NCBI GenBank assembly: GCA_016182605.1
Contig: JACPGE010000002.1
Location: forward strand, 1-54,257
Reading direction: 5' to 3'
Length of the DNA: 54,257 nucleotides
Origin: Candidatus Hydrogenedentota bacterium
Lineage (GTDB): Bacteria > Hydrogenedentota > Hydrogenedentia > Hydrogenedentales > JAEUWI01
The notes under the pieces are model-generated. The model was not told the origin of the DNA, searched no databases, and worked only from the letters and a program-made list of their open reading frames with translations. Shown here in pieces: positions 17,034 to 26,400 of this stretch; the stretch's first letter is position 1; each line of letters opens with the position of its first letter. A program made the position numbers and the translations under genes.

Positions 17034-19594
17034 GATGGTTCCTCCCGCGTGGAATGAAAGAATTCCCGCATAGCCAGCTCAATTTCCGCACCGCTGCCCC
17101 GGACCATATGGAGGCTGGGCAAGGATTCCAGAAACAGTTTCCCATAGTATTTGCGCACGATACGCGGATCCAGCACCAAGACCACACCGCGGTCCGTTTT
17201 GCGGCGGATCAGCCGTCCGAAGCCCTGACGGAACTTGATGACCGCCTGGGGCACCGAATACTCCATAAATGCATTGCCGCCGGACGCTTCGATGGCTTCG
17301 GCCCGCGCCTGCATAACCGGCTCCGAAGGAACCCGGAAGGGGAGTTTCGGCAGTATAACACACTGTAATGCGGAGCCGGCAACGTCTACGCCTTCCCAGA
17401 AACTGTCTGTGGCGAAGAGCACGCTGCCGGGCACGTTACGGAATTGGTCGAGCAGTTGGGTCCGCGTGGCGAGCCCCTGTTTGAGCGGAGTGAGGCCCTG
17501 TGCGCGCAGTTCGGCTTCCAATTCCCGATAGGCGTGATCGAGCGCGCCAAAGGCCGTGAAGAGGACAAAGGCATTGCCCCGCGATATGGGCAGCACGCGG
17601 CGCAGGGTCTCCACCGTGGCGATCTGGAACTGGGGCGAGCCCGGATCGGGCATATCGGTCTGAATGTAAAGCTGGGCCTGACGCGCGAAATCGAAGGGGG
17701 TGTCCAACAGGAGGTTTTCGACGCGCCCCGGCTCCACCGCGTTGATGCCGAGGCGTTTCTCGACGTAGTTGAATTCCTGCCGCACGGTGAGGGTGGCCGA
17801 GGCGAGCACGATGGTCTTGAGATTGGGATAAACGCCGGAAGACAGGGACTCCCCCACTTCGAGCGGGCAGCGCGCGACGCGGACGATCTTTTCGTTGCGC
17901 GTGTCGAGTTCGACCCAGCGCACCGTGTTGCGCGCCACATCCGGGCTGGTGCTTTCGAGCAGGGCTCCGGCCATGCGCTCAATGCGCGCGGAATACGCGA
18001 TGAGCTGCTGCAGCTCGGTCAGCACGGGCGATTCCACCTGATCGGGCGTGGGCTCAATCTTGCGCAGGGCGCTGGCGAGGCGGCCGCAAGCCTGTGTCAG
18101 GACGCGGGCCTGTTCCACGGCGGGGATGATCTTTTCCTGGTGCAGTTTACGCACGGCCTCGTGCGCGAGCACCTCGGTGGTGAGGCGCCACTTGATTTCG
18201 CGCCCGATCTGGTTGGCCATCTTGCTGGCGAGTATGCGCAGCGAGAGAAAGGCCTGGGCCACCAGATCGCGCGTGTTGTCGACCGCTGGAATCACTTGTT
18301 CATCGCAGAGCGATTGCAGGCCGTCGAAGATGTCGCGCGTTACCTGGGGGCAGTCTTTGACGAGCTTGTGCCGGATGGTGGGCACCACCCCGCGAAGGTT
18401 TCTGCCATCGATGCGGTAGAGGCGGCTGAGCGTGGCCAGGAAACCGAAGTAAGACGCGGAGATCCCAAAATACTCGGTGGCGGAGTCCTCCACACTGTGC
18501 GCCTCGTCCAATATGACGCGCCGGTAGGTGGGGAGCACGGCCATGGTGGAGAAGTCCCCCGCCTCCTGCTTGATGGCGAGATCGGAGAAGAGCATGTGGT
18601 GGTTTACGATGAGCAAGTCGGCCTTGGCCATTTCGCGGCGCGCGCGGCCGACAAAACATTTCTTCGGATTGGGGCAGCGGGACATGCTGCACGTGTCGGC
18701 CTCGCTGCACACGCGTTCCCAGACCTCGCGATCGGGCACGAAGGTGAGGTCCGATCGGCTGCCGTCTACCGATTCTTCCGCCCAGGCGCCCAGGGTCTGC
18801 AACTGATCCCTGGTGTGATCGTCGTCGAAGAGCGTGGCTTCGGAGAGGGCGCGCTCCAGCTTGCGCAGGCAAACATAGTTGCTGCGCCCCTTGACCAGGC
18901 AGGCGCGGATGGGCTTGTTCAGGATGCGCTCCAGCAGCGGAAGATCCTTGTGGAGAATCTGCTCCTGAAGATTGATGGTGCGTGTGGAAATGACGACGCG
19001 CTCGCGGTTCTCGTGCGCCCAGAAGACGGCCGGCAGCAGGTAGGAAAAGGTCTTGCCCACCCCGGTGGGCGCCTCAATCAACGCCAGTTCCTCGCGGTTG
19101 AAGGCGCGAACCACGGCGGCCATCATCTCGCGCTGTTGCGGGCGCACTTCAAAATCCGGCAGGGCACGGGCGAGCAGGCCGGAGGGCGCGAGGATGGCGT
19201 CCAGCTTCTCCGCGGAAAGGGCCTTCTTGCTCGCATCCGGAAAGGGCTCGACCACGACGTAGACATGCGTGACCGTGTTGTCGACGATGTAGACCCCATG
19301 GCCCTGCGCGCTGTACATGGCGGCCAGGTGCAGGTCCGCGTCACTCGGGCGGATATCGCCGGAAGGGTGGTTATGCACGACCACTTCCCGCAGCATCAAC
19401 CCTTCGAAGAGGGCCGGCACGGCGCCCTGGTTGCCGCGCGCCAGTACGCGCACATCGGCGACCAGCCCCTCTGCGTCGGCCTTGCCCGCAAAAAAGACTT
19501 CATTGCCGCCCGCGGCCCGGATGGCGTCTTCCATGGCCTGTGCCGCCTCGGGGTGGAAGCGGTTAACGGCGGACTCTCCAACGAGATTTCCCAT
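17030..19594 (-). CDS. JAMM/RadC-like domain fused to a DinG/XPD-type iron-sulphur helicase
   Basis: An 854-residue protein from ATG 19594, with AAGGA 5 bases upstream. Residues 15-120 are a JAB/MPN domain close to RadC, with the complete metal motif HNHPSGDIRPSDAD (about residues 74-87) and an upstream Glu. Residues 150-854 are a superfamily 2 DinG/XPD helicase: Q-motif and Walker A EAPTGVGKTFSYLL; four cysteines for the iron-sulphur cluster in the segment CLRKLE...CSEADTCSMSRCPNPKKC; Walker B DEAHSVED; helicase C box with ATDSFWEGVDVAG and GRLIRRKTDRG. DinG-type enzymes unwind forked DNA and R-loops in repair. The metalloprotease-like domain may remove a protein tag or bind DNA, but its role is unproved. 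It heads the operon with pgi. Confidence 0.92.
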   Translation of the reverse strand: MGNLVGESAVNRFHPEAAQAMEDAIRAAGGNEVFFAGKADAEGLVADVRVLARGNQGAVPALFEGLMLREVVVHNHPSGDIRPSDADLHLAAMYSAQGHGVYIVDNTVTHVYVVVEPFPDASKKALSAEKLDAILAPSGLLARALPDFEVRPQQREMMAAVVRAFNREELALIEAPTGVGKTFSYLLPAVFWAHENRERVVISTRTINLQEQILHKDLPLLERILNKPIRACLVKGRSNYVCLRKLERALSEATLFDDDHTRDQLQTLGAWAEESVDGSRSDLTFVPDREVWERVCSEADTCSMSRCPNPKKCFVGRARREMAKADLLIVNHHMLFSDLAIKQEAGDFSTMAVLPTYRRVILDEAHSVEDSATEYFGISASYFGFLATLSRLYRIDGRNLRGVVPTIRHKLVKDCPQVTRDIFDGLQSLCDEQVIPAVDNTRDLVAQAFLSLRILASKMANQIGREIKWRLTTEVLAHEAVRKLHQEKIIPAVEQARVLTQACGRLASALRKIEPTPDQVESPVLTELQQLIAYSARIERMAGALLESTSPDVARNTVRWVELDTRNEKIVRVARCPLEVGESLSSGVYPNLKTIVLASATLTVRQEFNYVEKRLGINAVEPGRVENLLLDTPFDFARQAQLYIQTDMPDPGSPQFQIATVETLRRVLPISRGNAFVLFTAFGALDHAYRELEAELRAQGLTPLKQGLATRTQLLDQFRNVPGSVLFATDSFWEGVDVAGSALQCVILPKLPFRVPSEPVMQARAEAIEASGGNAFMEYSVPQAVIKFRQGFGRLIRRKTDRGVVLVLDPRIVRKYYGKLFLESLPSLHMVRGSGAEIELAMREFFHSTREEPS

Positions 19595-19707
19595 TTCATC
19601 CTTGTCGTCATATGGCTATACTGGGTGGATGCAGTTACGGCGCCTTGCGCCGGAAAGGATACTGGACTATGTGGCATCATTGCGAGATTACGCGGCATCT
19701 GGGGGAT

Positions 19708-21519
19708 ATGAGGCGCGGCATTGCCCTTGTTGCCTTCGTGGGCGGGCTTGCCTGGGTGGCGCCGGCAGCGGCGGAAACGCACACATACACCTTCGATCCT
19801 GCCATGGCCCCGGCGAGCAACCCTCTGAAAGGCTTTGTGCCCTTCACCGGCGGCTATGCTTCTTTTCCCTACAGCATGGAGTTCAACTACGTTGGCCTCG
19901 ACGAGGTGATGACGGGCTTGAACAGTTTCCGTTTCGAAATGGGCCTGGACCCCCTATTGGATGAGGTGGCCTCGCGGGGTAATCAGACCATCTTCCGCCT
20001 CTTTCTCGACTATCCCGGCGAGCGATTCGCGCTGCCCCAGTTCTTGATCGACGCGGGCGTGGAGAGCACGCCCTATACAAGCGATGGCGGAGGCCGCAGT
20101 CCGGATTATGGGAACGAGACGCTCGTGAGCGCGCTGGAGCAATGCATCGCGGCCCTGGGCGCTAGGTATGACGGCGATCCACGCATTGCCTTCATCCAGG
20201 CCGGGCTGCTGGGCCACTGGGGCGAGTGGCACACCCATCCCGATGAGAACCTTTTCGCGCCCCTCGCAACGCAGAACCGGATCATTGCGGCATACGATGA
20301 GGCCTTCGACAAGACCTTCGTACTGATCTCCCAGGACATGCTCGCCTACGAACCGCGCGCCACGTTTGACGGCACGCGCCTTGGACTGCACGACGATGAC
20401 TTTGCGAACAACACCCTCCCCCCCGGTCCCGACCAGTTCTGGTCGCGCGTGTTGCGGCTCGGCCTGGAAAACCGGTGGCGCACGCGCCCCATTGCCGGGG
20501 AAGCGCAGCCCGATTTCCAGGAGGCGATCTTTGATCAGCCGAGCGGAGCCCCGGAAGATTTTGCGGAGGCGGTCTCCACAACGCACGCAAGCTGGCTGAT
20601 TTATCATCAGGCCTTCGAAGGGGAAAACGGCGGCAGCAATGGCTGGTCCGCGGCGAAGCGGGAGCGCGCTATTGCCGGTGCGCGCAGCACGGGTTATACG
20701 CTCTACGTTTCAGAAGCGGACTTTCCCGCCACGGCCTCGGGCGCCGTCGCAGTCTCCGTGCGCCTGGAGAACCGGGGCGTCGCGCCGCTCTACTACGACT
20801 GGCCCGTAAGACTCGAATTGGTGAATGGCGCTGAACCCGTCTCCGCCTTCGACACCGCCTGGAGCATTTCCAGCGTGCTGCCCGGCAATCCCGTGAACTT
20901 TGAGCACATGATTCCAAGCGGCAGCCTGGCTCCTGGAAGCTATACCCTGTCTCTTCGCATCGAAAACCCACTGCCCGGAGGCAAGCCTGTGATTTTTGCC
21001 AATGCGGAGTACGCTGCAAGCGGCGTAAGGCTGGGCACCCTCACGATTTCGGGTGAAGGCGAGGGTGAAGGCGAGGGTGAAGGTGAAGGTGAAGGTGAAG
21101 GTGAAGGCGAAGGCGAAGGCGAAGGCGAAGGCGAAGGCGAAGGCGAAGGCGAGGGTGAGGGTGAGGGTGAGGGTGAGGGCGAGGGCGAGGACGCGTTATT
21201 GGAGATTGCGGATGCGCTCTTGAATGGCTTTGAAGACGCCGATCTCAATCGCGACGCCTCGTTAAGTTTTGCGGAGGCCAGCGCCGCGCAGCCAGGACTG
21301 AGCTTGGCAGGATTTGGTGTGTTGGATGGTGATGGCGACGGCGCACTCAACGAAGAAGAACTGGATGCGTATGTGGAGGAGAACGATCCGGATCCGGCGG
21401 GCTGTGCGGGAGCCAAGGCGGCAGCGCGTCGCAGGATCTCCAGTTTCTTTCCAGACCTGCTGTTAATGGGCGTGGTGCTAATCGCGTATCACGCCCGCTC
21501 CCGCTTCACCCGGATCTGA
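19708..21519 (+). CDS. Secreted DUF4874/DUF4832-type protein with (Gly-Glu)n linker, EF-hand loops and C-terminal anchor
   Basis: A 603-residue protein. Start ATG 19708 gives a normal signal peptide (MRRGIALVAFVGGLAWVAPAAAE); upstream ATGs only add a polar lead. Residues 30-430 hold the DUF4874/DUF4832 layout, NPLKGFVPF near the N-terminus and WLIYHQAFEG further on, in a TIM-barrel-like fold with acidic residues (FIQAGLLGHWGEWH) and a beta-sandwich end. Residues 449-494 are 23 Gly-Glu dipeptides. Then two EF-hand-like loops (DADLNRDASLSFAEA and DGDGDGALNEEELDAY) and a C-terminal Cys, basic cluster and hydrophobic helix, GCAGAKAAARRR...PDLLLMGVVLIAYHARSR, resembling a tripartite sorting signal. 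Probable role: surface carbohydrate-active or binding protein, inferred from fold and export. Divergent from the helicase. Confidence 0.85.
   Translation: MRRGIALVAFVGGLAWVAPAAAETHTYTFDPAMAPASNPLKGFVPFTGGYASFPYSMEFNYVGLDEVMTGLNSFRFEMGLDPLLDEVASRGNQTIFRLFLDYPGERFALPQFLIDAGVESTPYTSDGGGRSPDYGNETLVSALEQCIAALGARYDGDPRIAFIQAGLLGHWGEWHTHPDENLFAPLATQNRIIAAYDEAFDKTFVLISQDMLAYEPRATFDGTRLGLHDDDFANNTLPPGPDQFWSRVLRLGLENRWRTRPIAGEAQPDFQEAIFDQPSGAPEDFAEAVSTTHASWLIYHQAFEGENGGSNGWSAAKRERAIAGARSTGYTLYVSEADFPATASGAVAVSVRLENRGVAPLYYDWPVRLELVNGAEPVSAFDTAWSISSVLPGNPVNFEHMIPSGSLAPGSYTLSLRIENPLPGGKPVIFANAEYAASGVRLGTLTISGEGEGEGEGEGEGEGEGEGEGEGEGEGEGEGEGEGEGEGEGEGEGEDALLEIADALLNGFEDADLNRDASLSFAEASAAQPGLSLAGFGVLDGDGDGALNEEELDAYVEENDPDPAGCAGAKAAARRRISSFFPDLLLMGVVLIAYHARSRFTRI
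21052..21189 (+). repeat. In-frame tandem repeat coding for (Gly-Glu)23
   Basis: One hundred and thirty-eight bases of 6-base units GGT/GGC GAA/GAG, all in frame, encoding 23 Gly-Glu pairs. Codon choice alternates in blocks (GGTGAA, then GGCGAA, then GGTGAG), a sign of slippage-driven copy-number change. Any gain or loss of six bases keeps the frame. Confidence 0.9.
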
Positions 21520-21543
21520 AACGCGGTGGAGGGTGCGCCGGGA

Positions 21544-23187
21544 TCATCCTGCCGCGCCGGTATCGCACGCGGGCGCTTCATTTGCGGGCACTTCGCCTTC
21601 GAAGAGCACCACGTGATTACGCCCGGCGTCTTTGGCCTGGTAGAGCGCGAGGTCGGCCATGCGAATGAGTTCATTGGGGCTGTGGAGCCCGGAGGGCATG
21701 AGGGTGGCCACACCGATACTCACCGTGACCATGTGTGCGGCCCGGGAATGTTCGTGGAGCAATCCCAGCCCTGCTATGGCGCTACGAATCTCCTCTGCGA
21801 TCCGTTCCGCCGCCCGATCGTCCGATTCCATCAGGATTGCGGCAAACTCCTCGCCGCCATAGCGCGCGGGAAGATCCCCGGCACGGCGCATGGAACCTCC
21901 GATGACAAGTGCGACCCGTTTCAACACTTCGTCGCCACGCAGATGCCCATAGGTGTCGTTGTAGCGCTTGAAGTCGTCCACGTCGATAAGCACCAGGGAA
22001 AGGGGGAGCTGTTGCCGCCAATGCCTGCGCCATTCGCGCTCCAGCACGGTGTCGAAGGTGCGCCGGTTCACCAGCCCGGTAAGCCCGTCCTGCCGGGAAA
22101 GGGCCTCCAGTTCCTGATTGAGCCGGGTTTGCTCCAGGGCGTCCTTCTCCAACCGATCGAGCAGCATGTTGAACTCCTGGGCGAGTTCGCCAATTTCATT
22201 TTCCACGGCCAGGGGCACACGCGCGGAGAGGTGATCCGACTCCCGGATGCCGCGCATGCAAAGCGCCAGATCCTGGATAGGGCGTGCCACCGCGCGGCGC
22301 AACAAGAAGCCGAGGGCGGTCATCAAGACGAGCGCGCAGATCATGGTGAGCATCAGTGAAATAAGTACCGCCACGTTCCCCTGCTGCGTGATGGCACGCG
22401 GAAAACTTACCCCCACCAGCAGCGCCGGCGTGCCCGTGATGCCCTTGATCACGCCGTAGGCATCTATGGCATCCAGGTGGGATCCCGCAAGCAATACGGC
22501 GGACTCGTGCTCAAGTTTCCGCACGACCCCCTGGAGTTCTGGGGGCAGGATCGCCACATCGACCGGCCAGTAATTGAAATTGAGCCGGGTTTGACCGGCG
22601 AGTTCCGCCCGGAAATCTTCGTCCATGAAGCGCCCCATAAGCACGGCGCCCCGCGGCGGGCCTTCCAGATTTCCCTTCAAGATGTGTGCGCGCGCCAGCA
22701 GCATGGGGCCCATGCCCGTTAGTACGATGCCCGCCACCGATCGTTCCTGCCCCTCGCGAAACAGGAGCGGGTTGCCCGCCGGCCACCGGTCCGCGGGAAA
22801 CTCCGGCAACACAACAAACTCGCCCGTCCACGGAGAGAGGCATTGCCCGTAAAGAACCTCGCCGTCCGTTCGCACGAAGTAGAGCAGGTCCACCCCGGTC
22901 GTCTCAAAGGTTTCTTTGATCAGGTTGGACTCACGGTAGGCCGCATTGCGATCCTCCGCAAACGCGTAGGTATCGTCCCAGAACGCCCAATCCTGCGCCG
23001 TGCGCCGGAGATGTTCCGCCTCGCCGGAGATGGCCTCCAAGCCGCGCTGGAGATCCTTGGTGGCCTCCGCGCGCTCCAAACGCTCAAAACTCCCGAATAC
23101 GACGAAGCGCTGGATGGCATACGAAAGTACCACCAGGACAATAAGGACCGTAAGCAACAACACTTCTATTTGTGCGCGGACATTCAC
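21544..23187 (-). CDS. Membrane diguanylate cyclase, CHASE4-HAMP-GGDEF
   Basis: A 547-residue enzyme making cyclic di-GMP from two GTP. Residues 8-28 are a transmembrane helix; residues about 50-270 form a periplasmic CHASE4-like sensor (QDWAFWDDTYAFAED). A second helix at about 285-310 leads into HAMP (about 312-365). The GGDEF domain (about 385-535) has DGLTGLVNRRTF, DVDDFKRYND, the active motif RYGGEEF and an intact product-inhibition I-site, RAGD, five residues before RYGGEEF. It is therefore likely both active and feedback-controlled. Its gene is convergent with the GE-linker gene (24-base gap) and alone on its strand. Confidence 0.93.
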   Translation of the reverse strand: MNVRAQIEVLLLTVLIVLVVLSYAIQRFVVFGSFERLERAEATKDLQRGLEAISGEAEHLRRTAQDWAFWDDTYAFAEDRNAAYRESNLIKETFETTGVDLLYFVRTDGEVLYGQCLSPWTGEFVVLPEFPADRWPAGNPLLFREGQERSVAGIVLTGMGPMLLARAHILKGNLEGPPRGAVLMGRFMDEDFRAELAGQTRLNFNYWPVDVAILPPELQGVVRKLEHESAVLLAGSHLDAIDAYGVIKGITGTPALLVGVSFPRAITQQGNVAVLISLMLTMICALVLMTALGFLLRRAVARPIQDLALCMRGIRESDHLSARVPLAVENEIGELAQEFNMLLDRLEKDALEQTRLNQELEALSRQDGLTGLVNRRTFDTVLEREWRRHWRQQLPLSLVLIDVDDFKRYNDTYGHLRGDEVLKRVALVIGGSMRRAGDLPARYGGEEFAAILMESDDRAAERIAEEIRSAIAGLGLLHEHSRAAHMVTVSIGVATLMPSGLHSPNELIRMADLALYQAKDAGRNHVVLFEGEVPANEAPACDTGAAG

Positions 23188-23342
23188 GAATCACAACATC
23201 CCATCCAAGGACCGTTGACCAGCCCCAATGATAGCATGGCGGCGCACGAATACCACGCAAATTCTGAGCCGCCGGATTATCCATGCCCACGGGGAAATCC
23301 CGATACCTGTGTCCCCCTCCCCCCCCCGCAATGCCCGGCACG

Positions 23343-23371
23343 TTGTATTGGCCGGGGCCGGATCATATAGT
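23343..23371 (+). promoter_or_regulatory. Putative promoter of the large quinoprotein fusion gene
   Basis: TTGTAT (23343-23348), a 17-base spacer, then TATAGT (23366-23371). Predicted start is near 23378, 70 bases before the ATG at 23448. The Shine-Dalgarno AAGGAG is at 23437-23442. Confidence 0.55.
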
Positions 23372-23447
23372 ACGTGGCGCATCTTCACGCACCTGAAATA
23401 CAAACACACTGCGGGCGCACCCGCCACGCCCGTCTCAAGGAGCGCTT

Positions 23448-26400
23448 ATGAAATTGTCCCCCTTTCTGCTGATTGCCCTCACTATTGCGGGCACGGCCGC
23501 GCCGGCCCTCGCACAACCCGCACAGGGGCAAACGGGCGCCGCGCTCTTCGAACGCGGCAACCTCATGGCGTGGTGTATCGTGCCCTTCGATGCGAAAAAG
23601 CGCGGCCCGGAGGCACGGGCCGAGATGCTCTCCCGCATGGGCTTCACCCAGCTCGCCTACGACTGGCGGGCGGAGCACATCCCCACCTTTGACGAGGAGA
23701 TCGAGACCCTCGCGCGCTATGGCATTGCGCTGCGGGCCTTCTGGTTTCCCGGGGCGCTGAACGAAGAGGCCGAGGCCATTCTCGCGGCCCTGAAGCGCCA
23801 CAACGTGCAGACCGAATTGTGGATCACCATGGGCGGCGGCGAGATCGTCTGCACGCCCGAGGAACAGACGAAACGCGTGGCGGAACACGTGGCCGCCATA
23901 CGCCCCCTGGCGGAACGGGCCGCGCAGCAGGGCTGCAAAGTGGGCCTCTACAACCATGGAAGCTGGTTTGGCGAGCCCGGGAACCAGATCGCGATTGTCG
24001 AGGCGCTGAAGACCCAGGGCATCACGAATGTGGGCCTTGTCTATAACCAGCACCACGGTCACCATCATGTGGCCCGATTCCCGGAACTCCTGAAGCAGAT
24101 GCTGCCCTACCTCTACTGCATCAACCTCAACGGCATGGAGCCGGACGGCGATCGGACCGGGAAGAAGATCTGGCCCCTGGGTTCCGGGTCGCAGGACAAG
24201 GAGTTGCTGCGCACGATACGCGACAGCGGCTATACCGGGCCCATCGGCATTCTGAACCACACAGAGAAAGACGCCGAGGCCGTGCTGATGGACAACCTGG
24301 CCGGGCTGGACTGGATCGTGCCGCAGTTGGACGGCACCGCCCCCACCGCGCCACGCCCCAACCTCCTACCCGAAGAGCAGGGCGCGAACGTGGCGGCGCC
24401 GGGCCGCTCCGAGGCCTTTGGACTCGCGCTTACGGGCGGCCTCGTGGCGCCGGGCAACGCGGCCTTCCGCACACCGCCCTTCACGGTGGAGTGCCGGACG
24501 AAATTGAACGGCGCGGCCAACTTCAACATCCTCGTGGCAAACGACACGAAGGCTTCCGGCACGCACTGGGAGATTTTCACCGAAGCGGGAACGGGCCGGC
24601 TCGCGGTGTACACGCCGGGCCTCAGCCCCGATCACCTGCGCACGGACTGGGCGCTGACCGACGGCAAGTGGCGCCACGTGGCGATGCAGGTGGGCATGGA
24701 CACGATCGCGCTCTACGTGGATGGCAACCTCATCGCAGAGCAGGCCTTCACCGTGAAGGGCCTGGCGCCCGTGCCGGGGAGCCTGGCCATCGGGCGGCTC
24801 GTGGAAGGCGGCCTCTCCTGCGATGGCGCGATGGACGACGTGCGCATCTCCTCGGGCCTGCGGAAGATTGAGGACGGGGATAGGCCGCTGCAAGAGGACG
24901 CATCGACGCTCGCCCTGTGGTCCTTCGACGATCTGCCCAAGACCGCCCAAGCCCCGGCGCGACCGGCGCCCGTGGAGGATGCTGCACGGCGGGCAGCCCT
25001 GCCGGAATTCCAGATCATTCCCGCGGCGGACACGGAATCCCTCGCGCCTGCCCAGGCCCCGCCGCCGGGCTACTACACCACCTGGCAACGTTCCCACGGC
25101 GATGCGCACAACACGCGCTATGCGGCGGCGCGCGAGATCACGCGGGAAAACGTGGGGCAGTTGCAGCAGGCCTGGATCTACCGTTCCGGCGACGGCCCGG
25201 AGAACGTGCAGTGCAATCCCATCGTGGTGCGGGATCTTCTCATCGCCCCCACGTCCGGCCAGCACCTGGTGGCGCTGGACGCGGCGCGCGGCATGGAACG
25301 ATGGCGATTCAAACCGGAGGGCCGGCCCGCGCACCGGGGCCTCGTCTATTGGCCCGGCGACGCAACGAACGCGGAGCGCCTCCTGGTGCCCGCCGGCGAG
25401 TACCTCTATGCCCTGGACCCCACCACGGGAGCACCGCTTGACGCCTTCGGCCAGCACGGCCGGATCGCCTGTGGTGTCTCCGTGGTGGCGCCCGCGGTCT
25501 ATCAAAACGTGCTTGTCGTGCCCGGCTACCTACGGGACGTGTGGGGATTCGATGTGCGCAGCGGCGCGCGGCTCTGGACCTTTCACACCATCCCGGCCGA
25601 CGGCGAATGGGGACGCGACACGTGGGACGAACCCGAAGAGGGCGCGAACTGCTGGGGCGGCATGGCCCTCGATGAAACACGCGGCATCGCCTACATCTCC
25701 ACGGGATCGCCGAAGGACAATTTTGCGGGCAACACGCATCAGGGCCAAAACCTCTTCGCGAATTGTGTAATCGCCCTCAATGCGCTCACCGGCGAGCGGC
25801 TGTGGCATTTTCAGGAAATCCGCCATGACATTTGGGACCTGGACCTCCCCGCGCCGCCGAACCTCGTGAGCATCGGCTGGAAGGGCAAGCGTGTGGACGC
25901 CGTCGCGCAGGTCACCAAGATGGGCAACACGCTGCTGCTCGACCGCGTATCCGGAGCGCCCCTCTTCCCTTTTCGGTTGCGCCGGGCACCGGCTTCCCTG
26001 CTGCCCGGCGAACGCACCTGGCCCTACCAGCCCGCGCCTGAACTGCCCGAGCCTTTCGCGCGCGTGGGCTTCACCCCGGGCGACGTCACCGAGCGGACCC
26101 GGGAAGCCCACACCGCCATCATGCTGCGTCTCGCCAGCGCGAACACCGGCTGGTTCGCGCCCTTTGAAGAGAACAAGGGCACGGCGCTCTACGGGTTTCA
26201 CGGCGGCGCGGAATGGACCGGCGCGGCCTTCGATCCGGAATCGGGCCGGCTCTATGTTTCGGCCAACAACATTCCCTGGCTGGTCACGGTCTTTCGTCCC
26301 GATCCCGCCGTGCATGCGCCTGGGGCGCCCCCCACACGGGGACGGGTGGTCTACGAAGAGCTGTGCATGAAGTGCCACGGGACGGATCGCTTCGGTGTGG

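Noticed and set aside
17030-19594. JAMM-DinG fusion as a defence-system component
   Set aside because: The neighbours are pgi and a membrane protein, not defence genes, so the evidence supports only DNA repair or metabolism.
21052-21189. Possible CRISPR-like array in the repeated GGTGAA units
   Set aside because: The units are 6 bases, in frame with a secreted protein and lack spacers; it is a Gly-Glu coding repeat.
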